A DNA stretch of 64,000 nucleotides from Filimonas zeae (GCF_014641615.1 NZ_BMIB01000003.1:1302001-1366000), one strand, 5' to 3'. Numbered from the stretch's first letter, positions 15,971 to 26,308 are shown. Notes: a model not told the origin generated them from the sequence alone. Program-made: numbers and translations.

Positions 15971-17424
15971 TTAGTTGCCTTGGTGTCCCCACCAATATCA
16001 ATGCCTGCATCGGTATAATTTACCCGGTTAATATTGGCTTCCGATACCGGATAGGTAATACGGGTGGGCAAAAACGATACGTTGGGGTCAAGACTACCCG
16101 CTACCGGTGCTACAAACGAAGCGGCATCGCCCGTTAGTTCAAAATTCAGGCGGTTACGCTCAAACCAGGCCTGCAGCCCCTGCATATACAGGCCCAGCCA
16201 TTTCTGGCTGCCTATGATGTTGCGCCAGTCTGCAGCGGAATAAGGTACCCGCAAAAGGTATGCATTGGCACTATCCTGACTAAGGCCCCAGAAAGCAAAG
16301 CTGCTTTTCACCCCGTTGGCATAATGCTCCTCTGCGGTACCGGAAACTGCAAACCCACGTGCAGCTGCTTCTGCCAGGTCAAACTCCACCTCGGTATACG
16401 TCATAATAATACCCGGAAAAGTAGGATCGTAAGCACGCCTGCCCGGATAGGATAAATTAGAAATATTGTATTCGTTAGAAGAAGCGTTGATGCCATAAGG
16501 TTTACCTACTATGCTGCCATTTTCTATAGGGCGGGCATAAATGGGTAAACGTGGGTCAGCTAAACTCTTCATATACTTCACCAGCGTTTCACTTACCACA
16601 TAGGCGTTAGAAATACCGGCACCCGCCTGCTCGTTAAACGGAAACTGATCGCCAATAGCTGCCTGATAAGGAAACAGGGCATCATCATCACTGCTGCTTA
16701 ATACCCCTGCTGCCACTGCAGATTCTATAATACCCTGTGCTTTGGCGGTGTTAGCTCCGGTACCACCCAGCATACGCATACCCATACGCAGCTTAAGGGA
16801 GTTGGCCAGCTTTTTCCATTGCGCCACATCGCTGTTATAAATCAGCTCGCCACTGCGGAAACCACCATTGGCGGTGTCCAGTATCTGCACCTGACGGTCC
16901 AGCCTTTGTATCAGGCTGTCGTATATGCCCGCTGCATCATCATATTCCGGCGTAAAATCAGCAAGGCCGCTTAATGCCTGGCTGTACGGCACATTGCCAT
17001 AACTATCTGCCAGCACCTGGTATATCCATACACTCAATATATTGGCAATGGCCACCTGGTTGGGCGATCCTGCTTCGGGGTTAGCTTCGTTAATACGTAC
17101 TATTTCTGCCAGGTTACCCAGCGCACTCCGGTAAACACCCCAAAGGGTATTGTTAGAGGATTCGTCCAGCTGGTAACGGCTATCTGTTTCCTTTTGCCCC
17201 TGCGCCCAGTATTGAGCGTACAGCATCCCTATTCTACCGTTCACCGCCTCACCGTACATAATATCCAGTGCTGATTTTTCTGCACCGGTAATTAACGATT
17301 CCAGAGTAGCCGTACCCGGCTTGGTAGGGTCGGTATTAATATCCAGCCCTTTGTTACAGGCAACCGCTCCGGTAAGCAATGCAGCGGAAAATGCGGTATG
17401 TATAAATAAAGAAGTAAGTTTCAT
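15952..17424 (-). CDS. SusD/RagB-like outer-membrane nutrient-binding lipoprotein
   Basis: A 490-residue lipoprotein. The signal peptide ends at a lipobox (TGAVAC, Cys 23), followed by the typical N-terminus NKGLDINTDPTKPGTA. YAQYWAQGQKETDSRYQ and the TPR-rich helical body with YSQALSG and FPFNEQAGAGISNAY match the SusD-like-2 branch. SusD proteins lie on the cell surface and form the lid of the SusC transporter, capturing glycans or peptides. The gene starts 18 bases after the SusC stop on the same strand, so they form one unit. No glycoside hydrolase, peptidase or sigma/anti-sigma pair is beside it, so the ligand cannot be guessed. Confidence 0.92.
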   Translation of the reverse strand: MKLTSLFIHTAFSAALLTGAVACNKGLDINTDPTKPGTATLESLITGAEKSALDIMYGEAVNGRIGMLYAQYWAQGQKETDSRYQLDESSNNTLWGVYRSALGNLAEIVRINEANPEAGSPNQVAIANILSVWIYQVLADSYGNVPYSQALSGLADFTPEYDDAAGIYDSLIQRLDRQVQILDTANGGFRSGELIYNSDVAQWKKLANSLKLRMGMRMLGGTGANTAKAQGIIESAVAAGVLSSSDDDALFPYQAAIGDQFPFNEQAGAGISNAYVVSETLVKYMKSLADPRLPIYARPIENGSIVGKPYGINASSNEYNISNLSYPGRRAYDPTFPGIIMTYTEVEFDLAEAAARGFAVSGTAEEHYANGVKSSFAFWGLSQDSANAYLLRVPYSAADWRNIIGSQKWLGLYMQGLQAWFERNRLNFELTGDAASFVAPVAGSLDPNVSFLPTRITYPVSEANINRVNYTDAGIDIGGDTKATKLWWMK

Positions 17425-17442
17425 AACATATTGTTTTTCAGG

Positions 17443-20400
17443 TTAAAATCCAATATTCAGGTTTACACCGTAAGAACGCAGCGATGGTAAAGCACCGCCT
17501 TCCAGCCCCTGTATATTCAAATCAGAATTGGTGATGTTGGAAGGATCTACGTTAGGCGCATTGGCATGTATCAGCCACAGGTTACGGCCATAAAAAGAGA
17601 TACGCGCATTAGCTGCACCTATTTTATTTGTCCATTTCTCTGGCAGATTGTAACCCAACCTTACTTCGCGCAGGTAAATAAAGCCCGCATCGTACATATT
17701 GGCTTTGTTAATAGAGCGGCCGAAGTTGGTTTTAAAGTGGTTGGCAGCGTTAATCCTTACGGTGTTGGGGTTACCATCCGGGCCTACACCTGGCGCTATT
17801 ACACCGGTTTGGCGGATATTGTTGTCCACGGTTTCTGCCAGTGCACCTGAGTACAAACCATACAGATTGGTGTAAGAGAAGAAGTTACCACCCTTCTGAA
17901 AATCAACCAGTGCACTTAAACTGAAGTTCTTGAAAGTGAATGTGTTGCTAACGCCACCTATAAAATCAGGTTGAGTAGTTCCAATGATTTGTCCGGGTGC
18001 GGAAGCAATGTAGTGGCCGGTAGAATCTACCATTTTATTGCCTTTATCATCGTAGGTAAAATCGGTACCGGTAAGCATAAACAGCGACTGACCTTCTATG
18101 GCAGATACCGAAACGGAAGCCAGCCTTCTTTCCGTACCTATATTATAGGTAGTAAAGTCCGGGTTATTAGGCACGTCCAGTTTAATCAGCTTACTGCGGT
18201 TGAGGGAGAAGTTAACGGCAATATCCCATGCAAAACCGTTTTTCAGTTCTACCGGGCGGCCATTCAGTTCAATTTCCACACCGCGTGTTCTGCTTTTACC
18301 AATGTTTGCATAATAGTTATTGTATCCGCTGGCGGCAGATACCTGTAAAGGCACAATCAGGTCTTTGGTAGTACGGGTGTACACTGTCGCATCAATTCCC
18401 GCACGGTTGTTCAGAAACTTCAACTCCAGCCCTGCTTCCAGTTCTGTGCTCTTTTCAGGCCGCAGCTCGCTGTTGCCCAGGTAGGGGTCTTTACCAATAA
18501 TGGGGTTGGTACCAAACAGGCCCGGTTGTGCGTAGGCATTGTTGGTGCGGTAAGGATCGGTATCGCTACCTATCTGCGCCACACTGGTTCTTACTTTACC
18601 AAAGGAAAGCCAGTTCCATTTCAGCCAGTCGGAGAACACGGCAGCCAATGAGGCCGATGGATAGAAGTAAGAGTTGTTGCCCTTAGCCAAAGCGCTTGAC
18701 CAATCATTACGGCCGGTGATGTTCAGAAAAACAGAGTTGTTATAACCCAATGTAACATCTCCAAACAGCGAGTTAATGCGTTTGTTAAACCGGAACTCGG
18801 AGAAGGCTACGCGGCTGGTGGTATTGGTAAACGTATACAGTTCGGGAACAATTAAGCCGGTAACCACGCCGGTGTTGATGTTATCCTTACGCGTCATAAT
18901 GTTACCACCTACGGTAGCATTAATGTCCAGCTTTTTAGAAATATCTCTTTTAACGTTGGCCAAAAACAGATAGTTCATTTCGCGGAAGCTGCGGTTGGTG
19001 CGTGTATAACCTCCTGCCTGATAATCTTTTGGCACACGTTCTTCTATTAAAGTATTAAACTCATCCATAAACACTTTGGCCGAAAGGTTAATCCAGCTGG
19101 TGGGTTTAATTTCAAAACCGGCCAGACCAAACAGGCGTGTTCTGCTGTCGCTCTCATAGCCTTTATAAGAAGTCCAGTAAGGTGTGGTTGCCGAGGTAGG
19201 TGTAGGATCGGAGAAAGACTTCCGGTTCCAGCTCACCTGCGAGCCATCGGGAAACTGATAGTACTTCAGCATATCATTTTCCAGCTGGCGCTGGCCAAAC
19301 ATGGTAAACAGCTGTGTGGGGTTGGTACCCGCAAAACCGGTTCCGGAGCGGCCCATGGCCCGGTTATCGGAATAGTTGGCGCTGGCCACTGCCGTAACAA
19401 TATCATTCAGCTTATACGTACCGTTAAAGCCTATGTTATTCCTTTTCAGGTCAGAATTAGGCAGTATGAATTTTTGTGTAAGGTTGCTGTACGATAAACG
19501 GAAAGTACCCTTATCACTACCGCCGCTTACACTGATGCTGTTGGTAATGGTATGCCCGGTGCGGTAGAAGTTCTTTACGTTATCCGGCTGTGGCGACCAG
19601 GTAGTGGTTCTGCCGAAATACGGATTGTTCTTATTCTGATCGAAGGAATAATACGGACGTATTACCTGCCCCAGCAGTTCAGGCCCCCAGCTTTCATCCA
19701 GCGAAAACTGCGGCATCAGATCGTATCCACCTCTGGAAGGATCGTTATAAGTAGGTGCCGTAGCACTCAGAAACTGCTCAGGATGCTGGTTGTACCACAG
19801 CGTATCAAAACCCGACGCTACAAAGCCTGGTGCGTCCGAAGCACCACCGGCGCCATAACGGTTCTGATATCTGGTGCGGATATACGCTTTATCCATCTGC
19901 GCATTCAGGCTGTAGGTAATACCCAGCTTTTTACTGGCCGAACCGCGTTTGGTGGTAATCAGCACCACACCGTTGGCACCGCGGCTGCCATACAAGGCAG
20001 AGGCCGCTGCGCCTTTCAGCACAGAAATCTGTTCAATATCATCCGGGTTAATATCCTGTATGGGGCTACCATAATCGTAACCGCCCCCACCGCCTGCCTG
20101 ACTTACGTTGGCTGCGGGGTTATTGTTACCCATAAAAATACCATCTACCACAAACAGGGCATTGTTATCGCCGGTAATGGATTTGTTACCGCGTATAGTT
20201 ACTTTGGTAGAGCCGCCCATAGAACCGGTGTTGCCATTAATCTGCACACCAGCCAGCTTGCCCTGTAAAGCATTTACAAAGTTGGATTCTTTGGCTACCT
20301 GTACGGCATCCCCTTTCACTTCCTGAATGGCGTACCCCACCGCTTTGCCTTTTTTAGAAATACCCATTGCCGTTACCCGTACTTCCTGTAACTGCCCGGC

Positions 20401-21126
20401 ACCGCTCTTAGAACTTAACTGCACCGCCATAGGTGCCTCTGCCGAAAGCATTACCACATCTTTATTACCATATCCTACAGCAGAGAAAGTTACGGTAGCA
20501 CCGGTTTTAAACGGAATACGGAAGCTACCGGCCTCGGTGCCGCTGTAAGCCTGGCCATCTTTATATGTAACGGTTACAAAAGGAACGCCCTTACCTGCCG
20601 CATCGGTAACACGGCCGGAAACAAACACCGTATCTTTAGAAGCGGTATCCTGCGCATTGGCCGAAAGTGGTACCACATCCGCCTTTTTAGCCGTATCCGG
20701 CGTAGTAGGCACAGGTGCTGCGGTATCCTTTACCGGGGGAGGCACCGGTGCAGAAGAGTCTTTTGCGCCGCCGGTGGTATCTGTAGCCGGAGCCGTCCAT
20801 GGGGTAATTTTAAACGTATTTTTTTCCGCAAACTGCACCTGAAAGCTGGTAAGGTCCGGTGCTTTAAAGGCGCCCAGCTGGGTACCCTGAAACAGTATCA
20901 ACACCGAATCTTCATTACTCACTTCCAGTGCAAACCGGCCATCATCGCCGGTAGTGGATTTACCCTGCAAGGCTTTGGATTGCAGTACATAGTCTTTTTG
21001 CGGAGAACCATCAAGGCCCAGTAATTTGCCATTGATCTTTTTAGAGGCCGATTGACTCAAAGCAGCCGTAGCGCACAGGAGGCAGCACAATACTGCCATC
21101 ATCAGGTAAGAGGTTTTTCCAGGCAT
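17443..21126 (-). CDS. SusC/RagA-type TonB-dependent transporter
   Basis: A 1227-residue outer-membrane protein. A signal peptide (about 1-26) is followed by a first carboxypeptidase-regulatory-like domain (about 28-110, INGKLLGLDGSPQ... TGDDGRFAL). A 55-residue Pro/Thr/Asp-rich linker follows (about 110-165), then a second, standard regulatory-like domain (about 168-250, VSGRVTDAAGKGVPFVTV). The plug domain comes next (VQINGNTGSMGG, VTIRGNKSITGDN, FVVDGIFMG, SVLKGAAASALYGSRGANG, near residues 285-395), then a beta-barrel to the C-terminal NLNIGF. The LYGSRGANG block is the SusC signature. It imports a ligand bound by the SusD partner, powered by TonB. The double N-terminal domain with the linker is unusual compared with single-domain SusC. 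Confidence 0.93.
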   Translation of the reverse strand: MPGKTSYLMMAVLCCLLCATAALSQSASKKINGKLLGLDGSPQKDYVLQSKALQGKSTTGDDGRFALEVSNEDSVLILFQGTQLGAFKAPDLTSFQVQFAEKNTFKITPWTAPATDTTGGAKDSSAPVPPPVKDTAAPVPTTPDTAKKADVVPLSANAQDTASKDTVFVSGRVTDAAGKGVPFVTVTYKDGQAYSGTEAGSFRIPFKTGATVTFSAVGYGNKDVVMLSAEAPMAVQLSSKSGAGQLQEVRVTAMGISKKGKAVGYAIQEVKGDAVQVAKESNFVNALQGKLAGVQINGNTGSMGGSTKVTIRGNKSITGDNNALFVVDGIFMGNNNPAANVSQAGGGGGYDYGSPIQDINPDDIEQISVLKGAAASALYGSRGANGVVLITTKRGSASKKLGITYSLNAQMDKAYIRTRYQNRYGAGGASDAPGFVASGFDTLWYNQHPEQFLSATAPTYNDPSRGGYDLMPQFSLDESWGPELLGQVIRPYYSFDQNKNNPYFGRTTTWSPQPDNVKNFYRTGHTITNSISVSGGSDKGTFRLSYSNLTQKFILPNSDLKRNNIGFNGTYKLNDIVTAVASANYSDNRAMGRSGTGFAGTNPTQLFTMFGQRQLENDMLKYYQFPDGSQVSWNRKSFSDPTPTSATTPYWTSYKGYESDSRTRLFGLAGFEIKPTSWINLSAKVFMDEFNTLIEERVPKDYQAGGYTRTNRSFREMNYLFLANVKRDISKKLDINATVGGNIMTRKDNINTGVVTGLIVPELYTFTNTTSRVAFSEFRFNKRINSLFGDVTLGYNNSVFLNITGRNDWSSALAKGNNSYFYPSASLAAVFSDWLKWNWLSFGKVRTSVAQIGSDTDPYRTNNAYAQPGLFGTNPIIGKDPYLGNSELRPEKSTELEAGLELKFLNNRAGIDATVYTRTTKDLIVPLQVSAASGYNNYYANIGKSRTRGVEIELNGRPVELKNGFAWDIAVNFSLNRSKLIKLDVPNNPDFTTYNIGTERRLASVSVSAIEGQSLFMLTGTDFTYDDKGNKMVDSTGHYIASAPGQIIGTTQPDFIGGVSNTFTFKNFSLSALVDFQKGGNFFSYTNLYGLYSGALAETVDNNIRQTGVIAPGVGPDGNPNTVRINAANHFKTNFGRSINKANMYDAGFIYLREVRLGYNLPEKWTNKIGAANARISFYGRNLWLIHANAPNVDPSNITNSDLNIQGLEGGALPSLRSYGVNLNIGF

Positions 21127-21204
21127 AAATAAGGTTAGAAGAGGAACAAAAAAATATCGCCCCTCCCTCCCAAAAACATTGCCAAAAAAACTAATACATA
21201 TCAG

Positions 21205-21768
21205 CTAGTCCAACCTCCGGCTAATTGCATCATCAATTTGTTTGAACAAATGTTCCGGTTTATAGGTACGCCAGTTGGGTATTTCCATCAGCTCTATATA
21301 GTGGTTCAGCTTGCGTTTGCGGAAATCGTGCTGCGCCGCTTCGCTCAGCCCCAGCATTACCATCCAGCCGTTTTCATCGGTAACTTCTTCAAACCATTCC
21401 TGGTAATAATCTTTATCGCCACTGTGAAAGTTCATTACGTTCTCCCCTATCAGAATGTACTTATAAATCCCCTGTTCAAACAATTTGTCTATCACATCCC
21501 GCTTCAACGTCATAATATCATTCTCTATGGCATCATTCCATTCGCCTATCAGTTCAATAACGGCAAAGTGCAGATCATAGTCTACATATAACATCTTGAG
21601 GTACAGGGTACGGCTTCCAAACTCATCCCATTGCGGATGGATATAGTAATTGTAAACGGTTTGGGAAAATTCAAACTCGCTGTAGGTACGACCAAAAAAG
21701 GGCGATCGCTGATCTTCTTCTGCGGTGTACAGGTGTCTCCAGTTAAAAAAAGGTTCTATATCATGCAT
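21205..21768 (-). CDS. Conserved hypothetical protein
   Basis: A 187-residue soluble protein rich in aromatic and acidic residues (FFNWRHLYTAEEDQRSPFFG at the start). It has no signal peptide or membrane segment and no motif I recognise. The even spread of Trp/Tyr and normal codon use argue that it is real. Support for the start: an ATG five bases downstream of a TAACTTTG -7 element on the minus strand. It stands alone between susC and the RND efflux operon. It resembles proteins of unknown function widely kept in Chitinophagaceae, but that is from memory and untested. Confidence 0.7.
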   Translation of the reverse strand: MHDIEPFFNWRHLYTAEEDQRSPFFGRTYSEFEFSQTVYNYYIHPQWDEFGSRTLYLKMLYVDYDLHFAVIELIGEWNDAIENDIMTLKRDVIDKLFEQGIYKYILIGENVMNFHSGDKDYYQEWFEEVTDENGWMVMLGLSEAAQHDFRKRKLNHYIELMEIPNWRTYKPEHLFKQIDDAISRRLD

Positions 21769-21773
21769 TGCAG

Positions 21774-21781
21774 CAAAGTTA
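21774..21781 (-). promoter_or_regulatory. Candidate -7 element of the 187-residue hypothetical gene
   Basis: The minus strand reads TAACTTTG, a full match to TAnnTTTG, five bases ahead of the ATG; a T-rich -33 region (TTTT at 19 bases) lies upstream. It predicts an almost leaderless transcript. Confidence 0.4.
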
Positions 21782-21870
21782 GGGGGATAATGGGGGAAAT
21801 AAAAAGCGGCGCCGTAAAGGCGCCGCTCTGTTTTCTAAGGCCATTGCTGACAATAGATCCTGTCTTATGA

Positions 21871-24800
21871 TTAACTCCTGCTATCTAATATGTTTCTATC
21901 AATCTCCTCGTCGTTGGCACGTTGCGCCTGCAGCTTTTTCAGCTTACGCTTATAGGATATATTCATGATTACCACAAACAATACCGGCACCACAAATATT
22001 GCCAGCGTAGTGGCCGCAAGCATACCGCCGAACACGGTCCAGCCAATGGTATTACGCGCCTGCGACGCCGCACCCGTAGCTACCGCCAGCGGTAACACAC
22101 CCAGGATAAACGCCAGCGAGGTCATAATAATCGGACGAAGACGTAACTGTACCGCCTGTAAGGTAGCGTGCGTAATATCTACCCCCTTATCCACACGCTC
22201 TTTGGCAAATTCCACAATCAGGATGGCGTTTTTAGCCGCCAGACCAATCAGGGTAATCATACCAATCTGCGCATAAATGTTGTTGTTCAGGCGCGGAATA
22301 AGCGTAAGCGTAAGAATAGAACCAAACAAGCCCACCGGCACCGCAAACAGTACCGCAAATGGTACCGACCAGCTTTCGTACAGGGCAGCCAGAAACAGGA
22401 ATACGAACACAATAGATACTGCAAACAGCATCAGTGTACTGTTACCCGCAGTAATCTCCTCACGTGTCATACCCGAGAATTCATAGCTGTAACCAGCTGG
22501 TAATGTTTGAGCAGCAACCTCTTTCAGCGCTTCAATAGCCTGACCAGAGCTGAAGCCCGGTTTAGGCGAACCGTTGATTTCCACCGCACGGTAAACGTTG
22601 TAGTGCGAAATAAGCGCCGGAGCTTCTGCCAGCTTTATACTTACCAGTGCACTCAGCGGCGTCATATTGCCCTGGCTGTTGCGCACATAAATCTGATTCA
22701 GAGAATTGAGCGAAGAACGGTAAGTACTATCGGCCATAGCCATTACACGGAAGTTACGTCCGTACAGGTTAAAGTCGTTTACATAGCTACTACCCATCAT
22801 GGTACTCATAGTGCTGTACACATCGCTCAGTTGAATACCTAACTGCTTGGCTTTATCTCTGTCCACATCAATACGGTAAGTAGGCGTTTTGGTGGTAAAG
22901 AACGTATACGCCAGGCCTATTTCCGGACGGGCATACAATGCACCCAGAAACTTCTTGGCTACGTTTTCAAACACCTGAATACTATCGGTACTGGTGGTTT
23001 GCTGTAATTCAATGGTAAAACCAGAGGTTTGCCCCAAACCTGGAATTGCCGGTGGAGCAATGGCAAGAATACGGGCTTCTTTAATATCGCCGGTTCTCTT
23101 CATAATCTCCCCTATCACACCTTGCAGCTGCTCTTCCTTGCTCTTTCTTTCATCCCAGGGTTTCAGGTTCACGAACATGGTACCCACGTTGCTTTTGTTA
23201 GAGAAGCTGATGGCGTTTAAGCCAGCCAGACCACCCACTACGTTTACCGCAGGAATCGCTTTTACGCGGTTCATAATATCGGTAAGCATAGCCACACTGC
23301 GTGAGGTAGAAGTACCTTCCGGCATTTCGTAGGTAACAAACATACGGCCCTCATCTTCTGTAGGAATAAAGCCGGTTGGTTTGGATTTGAACAGTAACGC
23401 CAGGCCCACAAACAGCACAATCATCATTACTATTACCAGCTTAGCACCTTTAATCCACGAAGCAACGCCTCTGGTATAAGAGTGGCTCAGCTTATCAAAC
23501 CATTTGTTGAAACGGGCGAAGAAACGGTCCAGTATATTCTTTTTATCATTCTCACCCTTACTCGGCTTCAGCATCATGCTACACAATGCCGGAGTAAGCG
23601 ACAGGGCCACAAACGCCGAGATGATTACCGAGATGGCGATGGTAATGGCAAACTGCTGATACAACCGCCCTACTATACCCGGTGCAAAGCTTACCGGCAC
23701 AAACACCGCCGCCAGAATTAACGCAATAGCAATTACCGGAGCAGAAATGTCCTTCATCGCTTTTTCCGTAGCCTCTTTGGGCGATAGCTTTTCGTGGTCT
23801 ATATAATGTTGTACCGCTTCCACCACCACAATGGCGTCATCCACCACAATACCAATAGCCAGTACAAAGGCAAACAGGGTAAGTGTGTTAATGGTAAAAC
23901 CAAACGGTATAAACACAATGAAAGTACCAATCAATGATACAGGAATGGCCAATACCGGAATCAACGTGGCTCTCCAGCTCTGCAGAAACAGGAACACCAC
24001 AATAATTACCAGAATCAACGCTTCCACAAACGTGTGTATTACCTCTTCAATAGAAGTAGATACCACGGTAGCAGTTTCCAGCGGTACGGCATAATCCATA
24101 TCCTTAGGGAAACGCTTTTTCATTTCTTCCAGCTTGGCCACTACCCCTTTATACGTATCCAGGGCGTTGGCACCTGGCGCCTGATAAATCAACAGAAAGG
24201 CAGCGGGCTTACCATTTACAAAGGCGTTGATACCATAGTCAAACTTACCCAGCTCAACACGGGCCACATCTTTCAAACGCACAAGGCTTGCATCCGCAGG
24301 GCGGGTACGCACAATAATGTTTTCAAAGTCTTCCTGTGTTTTTAAACGGCTGTTGGTAAGAATGTTGTATTCAAAAGCCTGCGATGTGGGCTGCGGGTTA
24401 CCACCTACGGTACCGGCCGCAATCTGCAGGTTCTGCTCGCTCAGCGCTGCGGTAATTTCAGCCGCAGTCATGTTTAACGCAGCCAGTTTAGCCGGGTTCA
24501 GCCACACGCGCATACTAAAGTCATCTGCACGGGTAAAAATATCACCCACGCCTTTTACGCGCAGTAACGCATCCTTCAGGTAAATGTTGGTATAGTTACC
24601 CAGAAAGGTGGCATCGTGCGTACCGTTGGGCGAGTAAAATGCCAGCGCCATCATAATAGATGGGTTACGCTTACGGGTAGTTAAACCCAAACGTTTTACC
24701 GCATCGGGTAAAGTAGGCTCGGCCACACTCACCCGGTTTTGCACGTCCAGCGTAGCAATGTCGATGTTAGTGCCAATTTCAAAGTTTACGGTAATGCTGG

Positions 24801-25065
24801 CCTGGCCGCTACCGGTACTGTTACTGCTCATGTACGTCATGCCCGGCGTACCGTTCACCTGCGTTTCAATGGCAGTAGTAGTAGTCTGTTCCACCGTTTC
24901 AGCATCCGCACCGGTATAGTTACCGGAAATAGATACCGTAGGCGGGGTAATATCGGGATATTGCGCAACCGGTAAAGTGGTAATAGCTATCAGACCCACC
25001 AGTACAATCACGATGGATATTACTATAGCCGTTACCGGTCGTTTTATAAAAGTATCTGCTATCAT
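21871..25065 (-). CDS. RND multidrug efflux pump, inner-membrane subunit (AcrB/HAE1 type)
   Basis: A 1064-residue proton-driven transporter. The N-terminus MIADTFIKRPVTAIVISIVI is typical of HAE1 pumps. The paired proton-relay aspartates appear in FAIVLAIGIVVDDAIVVVEA-type sequence (VLAIGIVVDDAIVVVEA, near residues 400-416). The signature around QLRLRPIIMTSLAFILGVLP and twelve hydrophobic segments in two repeats with large periplasmic loops complete the pattern. The length is close to AcrB (1049). It expels hydrophobic and amphipathic drugs through the adaptor and outer-membrane factor encoded just upstream; gene order on the minus strand is outer-membrane factor, adaptor, pump. No local TetR/MarR regulator is present. 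A charged C-terminal tail (RKLKKLQAQRANDEEIDRN) extends into the cytoplasm. Confidence 0.95.
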   Translation of the reverse strand: MIADTFIKRPVTAIVISIVIVLVGLIAITTLPVAQYPDITPPTVSISGNYTGADAETVEQTTTTAIETQVNGTPGMTYMSSNSTGSGQASITVNFEIGTNIDIATLDVQNRVSVAEPTLPDAVKRLGLTTRKRNPSIMMALAFYSPNGTHDATFLGNYTNIYLKDALLRVKGVGDIFTRADDFSMRVWLNPAKLAALNMTAAEITAALSEQNLQIAAGTVGGNPQPTSQAFEYNILTNSRLKTQEDFENIIVRTRPADASLVRLKDVARVELGKFDYGINAFVNGKPAAFLLIYQAPGANALDTYKGVVAKLEEMKKRFPKDMDYAVPLETATVVSTSIEEVIHTFVEALILVIIVVFLFLQSWRATLIPVLAIPVSLIGTFIVFIPFGFTINTLTLFAFVLAIGIVVDDAIVVVEAVQHYIDHEKLSPKEATEKAMKDISAPVIAIALILAAVFVPVSFAPGIVGRLYQQFAITIAISVIISAFVALSLTPALCSMMLKPSKGENDKKNILDRFFARFNKWFDKLSHSYTRGVASWIKGAKLVIVMMIVLFVGLALLFKSKPTGFIPTEDEGRMFVTYEMPEGTSTSRSVAMLTDIMNRVKAIPAVNVVGGLAGLNAISFSNKSNVGTMFVNLKPWDERKSKEEQLQGVIGEIMKRTGDIKEARILAIAPPAIPGLGQTSGFTIELQQTTSTDSIQVFENVAKKFLGALYARPEIGLAYTFFTTKTPTYRIDVDRDKAKQLGIQLSDVYSTMSTMMGSSYVNDFNLYGRNFRVMAMADSTYRSSLNSLNQIYVRNSQGNMTPLSALVSIKLAEAPALISHYNVYRAVEINGSPKPGFSSGQAIEALKEVAAQTLPAGYSYEFSGMTREEITAGNSTLMLFAVSIVFVFLFLAALYESWSVPFAVLFAVPVGLFGSILTLTLIPRLNNNIYAQIGMITLIGLAAKNAILIVEFAKERVDKGVDITHATLQAVQLRLRPIIMTSLAFILGVLPLAVATGAASQARNTIGWTVFGGMLAATTLAIFVVPVLFVVIMNISYKRKLKKLQAQRANDEEIDRNILDSRS

Positions 25066-25112
25066 TGTTCTTTGCTTTGTCGTGAAACCTAAATCATCTC
25101 TTCAACCCTCAG

Positions 25113-26264
25113 TTATTTCTTTGCAGGAGCAGCAGCACCTGGCGCACCGGCCTGTTGTGGCGGCGCAGTAGTAATTGCTGAACCTTCACGCAGGTTTTGT
25201 GAACCCTGGGTAACCACTTTCTCCCCTTCTTTCACACCGTCTTTAATAACAACGCTGGTTCCTATCTGTCTGCCTAACGTTACTTTACGCTGGGTAACTT
25301 TGCTGCTATCACCCACTACATATACAAAAAACTCACCCAGCTGCTCGGTTACTGCTTTGTAAGGTATAACCACAGAAGAAGCACCGGTAGTAGCTTTTAC
25401 ACGAACAATGGTATTCATACCACCTTTTAATACATGTTTGGGGTTAGCCACCACCAAACGGGTTTTAATGGTACCGGTTTGCGCATCTACCGCACGGTCA
25501 ATAGTGCTTACAGATGCAGGGTAAGGATACACGTCATCACCAAAAGCCAGCAGGAAAGTAGAGTCTTTGGTGCCCTTTCCCTGTAACTGAGAAAAACGAT
25601 AAATGTCTTTCTGATCTACGGTAAAGTCAACCGCCATCGGATCATCGGTAGAAATGGTATTCAGTACGGTTTGTCCGGCTACTACAGAAGTACCCATTCT
25701 TACCTGTGAAATACCAATGGTACCACTGAAAGGCGCTACTATACCAGAAAAACGAACGTTGGCACGTACGCTTTCGGCAGTGGCTTTGGCGGCAGCCAGT
25801 TGTTTTTTGGCGCTTTCCAGTGCAGCATCTGCATAATCAACCTGCTGCTTGGCTATCGCGTCTTTTTTATCCAGCTCATGGTAACGGTCGGCATCTTTCT
25901 GCGCCTTTACCAGGTTGGCTTCCTGTACGGCAACGTTAGCCAGCGATTGCTGGTAGTTGGCATCGTACACCTGCTGGTCTATGCTATATAATTTCTGTCC
26001 TTTGCTTACTTTATCACCATCTTTAAAATGAATACCGGTGATGTAACCGGTAACCTGCGCACGCAGTTCGGTCTGGTTTAACGGGGTAACGGTTCCAGGG
26101 TATTCATCATAGTATACAGCGCTGGTAGTGGCAGCCTCTTCCACAGTAACAGGAACTGCTGGCGGCGGCCCCTGCTGTTGTTGTTGCTGCTGCTTGTTAC
26201 CGCAGGATGCCAGTGTTAAAAAACAAGCCACACCTGCATAATTTCTGATCGTTCTGAACAACAT
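25113..26264 (-). CDS. RND efflux periplasmic adaptor (AcrA/membrane fusion protein), lipoprotein
   Basis: A 383-residue adaptor starting at ATG 26264; an ATG 18 bases upstream in frame is also possible. A lipoprotein signal ends at the lipobox TLASC, and a run of seven glutamines follows three residues after the Cys as a tether. The lipoyl half-motif GYITGIHFKDGDKVSKGQKLY (about 75-95), a coiled-coil hairpin (about 100-165), the second lipoyl half (VAPFSGTIGISQVRMGTSV) and a beta-barrel domain are in the usual order. It bridges the inner-membrane pump and the outer-membrane channel. The gap to the pump gene is 47 bases. Confidence 0.93.
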   Translation of the reverse strand: MLFRTIRNYAGVACFLTLASCGNKQQQQQQQGPPPAVPVTVEEAATTSAVYYDEYPGTVTPLNQTELRAQVTGYITGIHFKDGDKVSKGQKLYSIDQQVYDANYQQSLANVAVQEANLVKAQKDADRYHELDKKDAIAKQQVDYADAALESAKKQLAAAKATAESVRANVRFSGIVAPFSGTIGISQVRMGTSVVAGQTVLNTISTDDPMAVDFTVDQKDIYRFSQLQGKGTKDSTFLLAFGDDVYPYPASVSTIDRAVDAQTGTIKTRLVVANPKHVLKGGMNTIVRVKATTGASSVVIPYKAVTEQLGEFFVYVVGDSSKVTQRKVTLGRQIGTSVVIKDGVKEGEKVVTQGSQNLREGSAITTAPPQQAGAPGAAAPAKK

Positions 26265-26308
26265 TGTATATTGATTTTGCATTAGTCGTATAGTTAAATC
26301 GTGTGCTC

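Noticed and set aside
19552..20268. Open frame of 238 codons on the plus strand
   Set aside because: Antisense to the SusC plug domain; composition rich in Arg, Ile and Thr as expected for a mirrored frame.
26170..26200. Trinucleotide run coding seven glutamines in the efflux adaptor
   Set aside because: It lies just after the lipoprotein Cys and reads as a flexible tether; such runs are common there, and no sign of phase variation is visible since changes would stay in frame.
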